This document shows, piece by piece, positions 56,094-64,000 of a stretch of DNA of 64,000 bases; positions within the stretch are counted from its first letter, which is position 1, and every line of letters starts with the position of its first letter. The stretch spans positions 4,633,501 to 4,697,500 of the forward strand of contig OZ022256.1 of the NCBI GenBank assembly GCA_963978905.1, in the 5' to 3' direction. The position numbers and the translations under genes were made by a program. A model generated the notes under the pieces. That model was given only the letters and a program-made list of their open reading frames with translations. It did not search any database and was not told where the DNA came from. The DNA is from Trichostrongylus colubriformis. Its lineage: Eukaryota; Nematoda; Chromadorea; Rhabditida; Trichostrongylidae.

Positions 56094-56202
56094 TAATGTA
56101 GGAGTAGAAAAAGACGAATACGAAGTGAGAGACGAGCGGAAGTTGTCAGAGCTGCCTGAGCTCATAAGGCTGAATAGAAAATCTAACCCTCTGTAAGGTC
56201 GC

Positions 56203-56268
56203 GTTCATACTTTGCCGCACCGATGGCGACGACGGTGCCTCAAAGTATAAATGCGGCTCGAACAACAC
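56203..56268. repeat. Short palindromic MITE relic
   Basis: GGTCGCGTTCATACTTTGCC near the left and its inverted counterpart CAAAGTATAAATGCGGCTC, only about 66 bp apart, around CACCGATGGCGACGACGGTG. The ends resemble the PIF-like family. The terminus at 54652 has the same TTTGCCGCACCG start. Confidence 0.55.
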
Positions 56269-56534
56269 GTGAAACGGAGAGATGCAAGCCAGGGCACTTG
56301 AAATGTTCCACGTATGGGTAGTTCTCGGCGGCCACGCCCCTTATCATGCGACCAGTTCTGAACGCTATCCACAACGTATTCATTGCGCGCGGTGACGCGA
56401 TTTGCTTCGTGCGACAACTCAGTTCGGGTGTCCTGACCTCCTGGGATAAGGAAAGACCCGTATTCCAAGAGATCAGGGCATCCGAAATGAGTTGTTGCGA
56501 CCTCCTGGAATACGGAAAAGAACAACAACCGCAG

Positions 56535-56788
56535 GGTGAGTGCCGATTGGTCGGATTTCGTTGCACGGCGTTGCACTCGCGGCGCCGTCAGTACGAGTCG
56601 CTAGCGATTCCGCTCAGGACGCAATGGGAAGGTAGCGTGAAGTATCTCAAAGGCAGCCTGGAAGCTTCGGAAGTTTGCTCATGTTGTTGTTGTTGCTGTT
56701 TCAACACATAAAGCGGCAAAAGACTCGCACTCGCCGCGCCGCTCGCTGCAGGCGGCCGCGCGAAAATTCGACCAATCGGCACACACCC
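56535..56788. repeat. TIR MITE, 'ATTGGTCGAATTTTC' family, copy 3 (inverted interior)
   Basis: GAGTGCCGATTGGTCGGATT on the left and GTGTGCCGATTGGTCGAATT inward from the right. The GTTGTTGTTGTTGCTGTT interior is opposite in orientation to 5898 and 43323. Confidence 0.7.
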
Positions 56789-57615
56789 GCGACCCCAAGG
56801 TGTGCTACAATGAAAATCAAAGCTGACTTCTATCATTTAAACACCAGGAGGGGCGATTTTGATATAAGGTATGGGTTACGATGGCCTATAGTTTGTTACT
56901 TTGCGCACAAGATGCTTTGCCAGATGCCGAGTGTGAATTCAGGTTTTTTGTTGTAATCACGCTTTTTTGACTGTTTTGCTTATATGTACTCCCTCTCATT
57001 GCTTCAAGTGCTTCTGTGTGCTGTCTCGCTTGTTTAATATCATCACGGATGGAATCAAATTCGCTCTACGCGATAATAAATCAGTGGCGTCGGTCCGTCG
57101 GTTCGTCTGAAGCGTGCAGTTCGTGGTTAGCGCGCCAAATGAAAGCGAATACCGCTACTTCGACGCGATTTCCGCTGCACATGTCTTTTCTGAGTACGAA
57201 TATTCGTTTAGAAAAGGCACAGTTTGAGAATACGTTTTCATCCTTGCCGCCTCTTTGAGCTCGTTTTCAACTTTTCTTTTTTTTAGGATTTTTACAAAAA
57301 AAGGAAACCAATTCCAGTCAAAGCGTCTCAAGCCAACTGTCCCATGATAGAGAATCATTCGAAGACACTGGATCGCGCTTCACAAAGTAGCTCGATACAA
57401 TCGCTCGTACTGCATACACTTCCTTTTGAGCAAAGCTCCTTGCCCTTTCCACTTTTCATTTTCAAAGCTCTCATTTGCTTAGTAATGGGCATAATTTCGA
57501 ATGAACCAGCGGCTACAATACCCATGCAAACCTCGAAAGCAGGTAAAAAGGGTACACGTCAAGGTAGTCCAATTAGGTCACGTCACGCACTTACTGCATG
57601 ACCTTCTGACTATGG
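56789..57615. other. No gene seen; upstream of collagen B
   Basis: No supported exon or shared repeat was seen. The conserved collagen upstream block begins at about 57620. Confidence 0.4.
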
Positions 57616-57619
57616 AACT

Positions 57620-57775
57620 TTCGGTTTTACTTGTCGTTAGCGGCGTTGCAAAACAATGAGAACACCGGAATGTATAAAGTTTGTTGTATCATTCCTTGTG
57701 CAGTGCGACCTTGAGTTAGCCAATATAAGGCCGTCACTAATTGGAGGTAGATCATAGTCCTCTGCTGAACAGCTC
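57620..57775 (+). promoter_or_regulatory. Conserved upstream block of collagen B
   Basis: Matches the block upstream of collagen A. It contains TATAA at 57724-57728 in the context CAATATAAGGCCGTCACTAA, about 138 bp before the ATG, plus GTATCATTCCTTGTG and GCTGAACAGCTCCT. Whether this is a selected promoter or merely the edge of the duplication is not decided by the sequence. Confidence 0.6.
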
Positions 57776-57861
57776 CTCTGAACGTTTTCTTAACACGTTA
57801 TTTATTTTTCGAAATATTCCTCTTTGAAGGTGAAAACTTTCAGTTTCTCTATTGTTTAGGG

Positions 57862-59008
57862 ATGGGAACAACCACTTTGGCTAGCGGAGTGGCCGTTGTA
57901 ACAGCTGTGGCCATCGTCGTCTCACTGGTGACAGTCGTCTACATCGTCAACGACATCAACACCTTCTATGATGACGTCATTTCTGAACTCGACGGCTTCA
58001 AAGTGAGTTTTTATCTCCGAGCAACATACAGTACATGAATTATCGCTTTCTGTTCAGGACCTTGCTAATTCCGCATGGCATGAGATGAGGTCCACCCCTG
58101 AAATGACTCGAGACAAACGCGCAGTACTGCATCGCAGACAGTCAGGTTACAGCACAGGAGGCACACCAGGAGGATCATGCAACTGTGGTCAACAAGCCAG
58201 CGGCTGCCCTGCAGGACCACCTGGACCTCCTGGACAGCCTGGACTTCCTGGTGAGCCTGGAGAACCTGGACTAGCCGGAAGACCCGGAAACAACGGAGGC
58301 ACCGGTGGAAGTGATGGAGGCAATGGTTGTATCACGTGCCCAGTTGGACCTCCGGGACCACCAGGACCAGACGGTAGCGCCGGTCCCCCTGGACCCGACG
58401 GAAATCCTGGATCCCCTGGATACGGATCTGGATCTTCACCACCTGGACCTCCTGGACCACCAGGAGATGCTGGACAACCTGGAGATGATGGGCAACCTGG
58501 AGCTCCAGGTGAGCCAGGAGCACCAGGAACTAGCGGAGCAGGTCAGCCTGGACCTCCTGGTCCTCCAGGACCAGATGGAACACCTGGGCAACCAGGACCA
58601 AATGGCACTGGTGGCGGCGGTAGCAGTGCTGGTCCACCTGGACCACCAGGACCCAACGGAAATCCAGGACAGCCAGGAGCCCCTGGTGCACCCGGAGCTC
58701 CCGGTACTGATGCTGCACCTGGTGGGGATGGCGAATATTGCCCATGTCCTCCACGGAACGGAAATGCTGGAGGCAGCGGTGGTGGATCAGTCGGGGGCGG
58801 TGGAGGATCAGTCGGCGGAGATGGAGGATCAGTCGGCGTCGGCGGCGGATCAGTCGGCGCAGGAGGCGGCAGTGTCGGAGGCGGAAATGCTGGCGGCGGC
58901 GGTGGCGGTTACAGCAATGGACCTGGTGCTTCATTCCGTAGACGCAATGTTCATCGTCGTGTGGTCAAGAAGCGTGCTCTCAGAAAAAAGGCGGCAAGGA
59001 AGGCTTAA
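57862..59008 (+). CDS. Nematode cuticle collagen B (363 aa)
   Basis: Exon 1 57862-58002 (47 codons), 55-nt intron (GTGAGT...TTCAG, phase 0), exon 2 58058-59008 (stop TAA). The domain order equals collagen A: Col_cuticle_N with membrane anchor (about residues 10-31) and [18 protein letters not shown], a furin-type site R65-D-K-R68, a [10 protein letters not shown] cluster, interrupted Gly-X-Y blocks, [21 protein letters not shown], then five imperfect GGGGGSV heptads and a basic tail ([20 protein letters not shown]). ATTGTTTAG immediately precedes the ATG and is a good spliced-leader acceptor. It keeps Cys before NCGQQ where collagen A has Trp. It is the inverted paralogue of 24064-25321, about 33 kb away, with the intron length and position conserved. 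Confidence 0.93.
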
Positions 59009-59033
59009 ATTCAGTGATTTCCTATAGTACTTG

Positions 59034-59039
59034 AATAAA
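59034..59039 (+). promoter_or_regulatory. Poly(A) signal AATAAA of collagen B
   Basis: AATAAA 26 nt after the stop codon, in the same local context as in collagen A. Confidence 0.75.
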
Positions 59040-59964
59040 TCTCTTCTCTTCGAAAAGCTTTGGTGCAAGTGAAATTACATATTCATGCAGTGTTGCAAAC
59101 ATGGCTAAAAGCTCCCATCGGCACCTTCTGAACACCCTATGAGCAAAACTCGATTAAAAAGCCTAAAAGTGCAAAAACGCAAAAACTAGTATATTCGAAC
59201 TCCCGCCAAACAACTTTTGAACTATTGCCAGTGAGGAAACATCCTAGCTCTCTAGCTCGTATCGCTTCCTGAATCAGATCCACGTAACTTCTGCAGCTTT
59301 GCGATACTGTGTCCCCGTGCCCGCCTATGTTACCCACGTGATCGAAAGATATGAAGGCTTGAAAAAGTCTGTCTGCCTCATTTTGACTAGGTCAGAACAC
59401 GCGCAGAGATGGCCATTCTCTAAAGGATAACAATGCACTTGACGAGGGCAGTGCGTCACGCAGTGCTCGTAGTACGGTGACCTAGTTAGATAGCCCTGAT
59501 GCACACCCATATGATTTGTTGCTCGATTCGACAATGAAGGAGAGGGGATGAGATGGTCGCGCCATCTCATCGCCATTTTGATGGCTTCGATGGGAAATTG
59601 TCTTTTAGCAATATTCAGCGGTCTGCTTTTGGGCCTCCCCCTATATAATTCGCGACGCTACCATTGTTTGGCATTATGCCTAAGCTTCTCGTCAGTTCCT
59701 TCGAACATGATCTTATTCTGCTGAAGGCTAGTGAATATTCGTTTGTATAAGCAATCTATCGCTCAAAGTGGGTTATTGTCTTGCGCAGGTTTACTAAGGA
59801 ATTGAAATGAAATGGTTATAAAAGGCGAAATTTTTTATATTCACTTCACTCTATATTTTTTATTAATATGCCAATGATACATGCCAAAAATCAGGGAGAA
59901 AAGTAATTAAGTGCAGTGAATAATTGAATGATCATCAAAATTAGAATAAGTTATACATATTTTA
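59040..59964. other. No gene seen; intergenic
   Basis: The first about 50 bp (CTTTGGTGCAAGTGAAAT) are shared with the 3' flank of collagen A and mark the edge of the duplication. The rest shows no exon or shared repeat, apart from a GAGATGAGATGG / CCATCTCATC inverted pair at about 59546-59573. Confidence 0.45.
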
Positions 59965-60414
59965 TCAGGTTATGTGGAAAGTTCTGGCCGGTTTTTCGCG
60001 CTCACAAGATAAATTCAAATATCAGAGCGCGTTAACAAGAATCAGCTTACATGTTGTGCTCCCTAGATAGACAAAAAGTCGCTCTTTCTGAATATATATT
60101 TTATTTGGAATGCCACGAGGTTTTCGAATTATTAGGGAAATTTTACTTCGCGAGTTCGTGTTTAGTCGCAGTCCCAGCAAAGGCAACCACAAATGCGGGT
60201 GGGTGAAGCACTGGATGGAACACCTCGTCCCTGGTTTCAGAAGGGCAGAAAAAAAAGAGCTGCTTGAATTTTGAATCGATCAAATCGCTTTAATGAAAAC
60301 GGCAGAAAGCGATAAGCGTCTATAATTGCAGGGGATATCTAGGAGTAATAGCCTTTCCCACATAGATGTGATTGGCCACCTCAAGTAGCTCTGATTCCAA
60401 AAAAAACCCAAAAA

Positions 60415-60468
60415 GCCCATAGCTGCTCCTAGCAGTGGGCCGCGTGACTCCTAGGAGCAGCTATGGGC
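60415..60468. other. Perfect 18-bp-stem hairpin inside the mariner relic
   Basis: GCCCATAGCTGCTCCTAG (60415-60432) and CTAGGAGCAGCTATGGGC (60451-60468) are exact inverted repeats with an 18-nt loop. The equivalent place in 34952-35896 (about 35465-35510) lacks one arm. Confidence 0.85.
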
Positions 60469-60702
60469 GAGCGCATTTTCCACCAATTGTCTTTCAGTGA
60501 TCAGAGCAGTTGTAGGTTGAAGCCGTTACTCGTCCATCATATTCGTCAGATCTAGCCCTAACCAAACCCCACACTCTCAAACTCCTGGATAGCTCCTCCG
60601 ATAGCGTGTGTTCAGAAGGAATGGTGATTTGGAGTCGACTCTTTTCCCGATTTCGAGCGATATAAATCGCCAGCCCATTATCAAAATGAGATATGCAAAT
60701 AG

Positions 60703-60948
60703 GCGGGTATGTACCCTTATGTCAGGATTTCACACCACGAGGAGCGGGGTGCGACGTGGTGTGTGCGAACTGTGTGCGCTGCTGAAGTTGAGTCTGATTG
60801 TTATAGCGATTACACAGTAGTGCTTGGGGCGCCATATACATTTGAAGAATCGCCTTGGAAGTGAAGATCACAGCACCTTTGGCTCGTTACCGTCCCTTTT
60901 CTTGTGACATGCGGCGGTGCAAATTTTTGACATAAGGGTACACCCCTC
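60703..60948. repeat. Nested MITE with GTACCCTTATGTCA ends
   Basis: GGTATGTACCCTTATGTCAG on the left and GGTGTACCCTTATGTCAAAA inward from the right. It interrupts the mariner relic. Confidence 0.65.
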
Positions 60949-61069
60949 AAGTACGCATAATGTTGCCAAAAGTGAAGCTCATTCTGTGAGAAAAAATGCA
61001 GTCTTGGCCGAGCCATGATTCCTCGAATTGAAACTGCGAAAACCGACCAAAACTTTCCATGCATATATA

Positions 61070-62155
61070 TCAGATATGATAATCAGCCAAGCTAGGGCAA
61101 AAGAATGAGACTCAAAAGCAGGTCCAATATGAAACGCACTCCGTTCATCACCAAAATTTATAGCTTCCAATTTCTGATCGTAAAGGGCAGTTCGTCTTAT
61201 GCCGCTTATCGCACTTTTTCCCATGATCACATTTCTCATGCCCTACTTAAGAACTTGTTGATATACCACGAATTAGTATACTGTAGAATATCACGTGGTC
61301 ACGTGTGCCGGGAAATTCTTCTCAAGGCGACTGATAACATGATCGTTCGCTGAGTGAAAGTACAGGTGCCCACATCGAGCAATTCGATGGGCGAAGACTA
61401 TGAGGAAGAATGGCGAAAACAGTACACTCTAGTTATCGATCGGAGGCACGTGGATCTGTGATGGTAAGCAGTCAAATGAGGTGATGATACATCTCGGCCA
61501 CAGAAGAAGCATAGAAACTGAGGAAATCAGCGAGTTGTCGGCTTTTCAGGGGCTTAGAGAGCACCCTTCAACACGAATCGAATCACAGCAGTCGCCCTAG
61601 ATCGCTGGCTTTCTTGATTGGCCAATGTATGTATTTCGCCCTCTCAGACCACCAGGGGGAAAGGAAAAAATTCGAAATGGAAAGGCATATCCCTGTAAAC
61701 GTGCTTTTTAGTCGAGGAGAGCTCACCTTAGGCAATACCCTTATTGAAATAGCGTTCCCTTTATTGCGTTCCCATAGCGCTACCCAGCACACACTAGACG
61801 AGTTACTGCAGGGGCGGGACAAGATCTGCAGCTAATTGACTTTGCCCCTAACCAATCTGACTCTGTTCCCCAGCCCTAATTCTGCAAAGGAGGCGAAAGT
61901 GAAGAAGTGAGAAGAGTCTGCAGGTGCCGTTTTATTCCGTTTATCCTTTGATATTACACCACTGATCACCTCTATTTTAACATCCCACACTACATATTAC
62001 ATTTCCATATTGCAATCAGCCAAAATTACCAGTTCCAGTGACTTTGGTCATAGATTTTCTACTTTTTCTTCCAGTTTTTAAGATCTCTCCAGGACAGAAC
62101 TGCTTCGCTCTATTGATTGGAGTACTTTGCTCATGTTTGACTAGTGATTCTCCTA
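61070..62155. other. No gene seen; intergenic
   Basis: No supported exon. Short frames at 61105-61353 and 61583-61835 have no domain or splice sites. Confidence 0.4.
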
Positions 62156-63719
62156 CACTGCGGTGCATAATGATAAAGCCACTCATAAATTGTTTCAAAA
62201 CTATCATAGCAAGATGTTTCTTGGAAACTTCTCAGGTATAGATTGTAGCAAATTTGATCGCGCATTCACACATTAATACCAAACTTGAGCTCGAAATAAC
62301 AGAACAGATTCATCTTCATTTTTTCAAAAAATGTCGCTTTTGTGGTGGTGCAAAATGATAAAGCCAGTAAGGAATTTCAACAAGTCGTAAACAACGAAAG
62401 GGCAATACGCTACTCTGAAAATCTGTTGGCCTTCCTTCTCTCCGAATAACCTGAAATCCGATTTTCTAGACTCATGTAAAGATCATTAATGAGATCTTGG
62501 TCCACTTGGTGCCACGCGTGGATTATAGCCCCTTTGAGCTCCTTAACTCCTTGGAATTCCCTGTTATCTGCGTAAATCCGTCGCACCATGAAGCCCCATA
62601 CATTTTCCATCGGATTAAGGTCTGGGCTCTTTGCCGGCCAGGGCAGCAGCCTTATTCGATGACGGCTGAACCATGCACTTGTGCTCTGGCTGACGTGGAT
62701 TGGTGCGTTATCTTGCCCAAAAACAAGATTTCGGCTCCGATTTTCACGCTGGAAGAAAGAAAACCACTGTGCGTAACCACTTGATAAACGGCAAGACTCA
62801 CCTTTCTAGAAACGAACCAAAACTTCAGACGTTTCTTCAATGCGGCCCATACCATTACGGCCCCTACTTTGAAATCTCTTGAGAATCGAAGCATGTGCTT
62901 TCTCAAAATATCGTTTGCCATCTGATTCGTCGCAGTTGATTTTTCTTTATTAGAAAAAACAATCTGGAAAGGAAAAACATCATAAGAAAGCAAGAGAGAC
63001 TTTACGACCTAATACCCTACCTTACTCCAGTCCACTCGGCTGCATGTTTTGGCGAAATGCACTCGATTTTTGCGGTGTTCTCGTGTCATGAATAGTGCTT
63101 TCCTCATTTTCTGTCGCGAGATAAACTTGCACTTTTTTTAGAACCCGCAAAACAGTTATTTTGGAGACGTTTAGCTCCAAAGAAGACCTGATACCCGAGC
63201 TCGACTTGGTAGAATTCGATGCTTTTCCGAGAATACGGCGCTTATTCTTCTCGTAAAGTGAAGGAGGTCGCCCAGAACTCTTCTTAGTACCATATGTTGC
63301 AGGAGAGGAAGTTGTCGACGACTGTGTGGCTGCGGTCCAATTCTTGCGCAATATGACGATTTGACAATCCCAGCGCTTTTTTTGCGACAACTTGGCCTTT
63401 TTCAAAACCAAATAAGGGTTTTTCTCTCCCCATTATCTGGAAAAGAAAGACATTACAGCAGCAAAACGTTTCAACAAATAAAGATGGGAAGCGACGGAAA
63501 AACTTAGGGTGGCTTTATCATTTTGCACCATTGCAAAAGCTGCATTTTTTGAAAAATTAAGATAAAATTTTTCCTTGATTTTGGTCTGGAACTTAGTTTC
63601 GATGTACGAATGCGCGATCAAATTTGCTACAATCTATACCTGAGAAGTTTCCAAGAAACATCTTACTATGATAGTTTTTAAACAATTTATGAGTGGCTTT
63701 ATCATTATGCACCGCAGTG
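62156..63719 (-). mobile_element. Tc1-like transposon with IR/DR ends and broken transposase (1564 bp)
   Basis: TA at 62154-62155 and 63720-63721 flanks perfect CACTGCGGTGCATAATGATA / TATCATTATGCACCGCAGTG ends. Each terminal region holds a second internal site: GGTGCAAAATGATAAAGCCA at about 62348 and its inverse at about 63510, an IR/DR layout as in Tc3 and Sleeping Beauty. The arms also share GATGTTTCTTGGAAACTTCT and TAGATTGTAGCAAATTTGAT. On the minus strand a transposase begins MGREKNPYLVLKKAKLSQ, with paired-like fragments, GRPPSLYEKNKRRILGKA, KKVQVYLA, VGAVMVWAALKK and the end MENVWGFMVRRIYA..ELKGAI..AW. Frameshifts (one at an A7 run near 63383) make it inactive. Confidence 0.88.
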
Positions 63720-63840
63720 TAGTTGATACAGCCATTGCAAACTAACATCATGGTCAACTCAATTTTTCTCACACATACAGCCGTACGGCATATAATAAGG
63801 CACTTGTGTGTCGGAGATGGTGCAATATGGAAATGTAATA

Positions 63841-64000
63841 CAGTGTGTCCCAAAAGTATAGGTCCACCCTATTTTTCATCCATATCTCCAGAATGGACCA
63901 GTGATTCCTTTTTAAATTTTTATCCGTGGTACCTAATCACTGTAGCGATCAAACGCCTCAGTAAAATTGGAGACACAAAATTGCAAAATTTTATTTGCTT
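63841..64000 (+). mobile_element. Start of another Tc1/mariner-type element (cut by the window)
   Basis: CAGTGTGTCCCAAAAGTATA follows TA at 63839-63840. This resembles the CAGTGTGTCCCAAAAG type of Tc1/mariner terminus. The interior runs beyond the window end, so its size and coding state are unknown. Confidence 0.55.

Larger units (their letters stand above)
59965..61069. mobile_element. mariner relic with a nested MITE
   Basis: Left end TCAGGTTATGTGGAAAGTTC, right end (inward) ..GCATGGAAAGTTTTGGTCGG. The interior follows the same order as 34952-35896: CACAAGATAAATTCAAAT, GCCACGAGGTTTTCGAATTA, GATCAAATCGCTTTAA and TGTTGCCAAAAGTGAAGC. No open transposase remains. It is longer than its relative because of the MITE at 60703-60948. 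Confidence 0.75.

Noticed and set aside
61370..61480. Possible retrotransposon endonuclease fragment
   Set aside because: Only a few residues look suggestive. No motif such as YADD or a conserved endonuclease signature is present.
1..64000. CRISPR array, bacterial operon, rRNA or viral gene
   Set aside because: No regularly spaced direct repeats, no Shine-Dalgarno-led gene strings, no rRNA-like blocks and no viral protein motifs were found. All recognisable genes are intron-containing nematode genes.

Overview
The window is eukaryotic and almost certainly nematode, probably a strongylid parasite or near relative. The evidence is two cuticle collagens with the nematode-specific N-terminal domain, an srsx-type chemoreceptor, a gcy-37-type soluble guanylate cyclase, C. 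elegans-like splice sites (GTRAGT / TTTCAG), AG acceptors a few bases before start codons as used in spliced-leader trans-splicing, and a very high density of Tc1/mariner elements and MITEs. Gene models were built by hand from splice sites, reading phase and family knowledge. No alignment or transcript evidence was available.

Layout. 1-18 kb, minus strand: two srsx-like 7TM receptor genes in tandem. The right one (17865 to 7511, six exons, 327 aa) is complete. The left one (2633 to 1997, two exons) runs off the window edge. Their introns hold at least three mariner-type elements, several MITEs and LINE remnants. 18-24 kb: no gene seen, only repeats. 24.0-25.3 kb, minus: a two-exon cuticle collagen of 400 aa. 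26-31 kb: repeats only. 31.2-37.1 kb, plus: a 12-exon C2H2 zinc-finger protein of about 670 aa. 39.2-51.3 kb, plus: a 19-exon soluble guanylate cyclase (710 aa, gcy-37-like) with all H-NOX haem-binding residues. 51.5-55.3 kb, minus: a seven-exon myo-inositol oxygenase (278 aa) with all six iron ligands, convergent with the cyclase and only about 180 bp from it. 57.9-59.0 kb, plus: a second collagen (363 aa), paralogous to and inverted relative to the first, with a conserved upstream block. 60-64 kb: a mariner relic, a damaged Tc1-like element with IR/DR termini, and the start of another TIR element at the edge.

The genes are not an operon and share no pathway. They are ordinary nematode functions: chemosensation, oxygen/cGMP signalling, inositol catabolism, cuticle structure and transcription. 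What stands out is the transposon landscape: ten copies of a ~175-bp MITE with apparent 3-bp target duplications, two TTAA-flanked MITE families, palindromic fold-back mariner derivatives, and several insertions lying within 10-35 bp of splice sites. I see no bacterial-style system, CRISPR array, rRNA, tRNA or viral gene.
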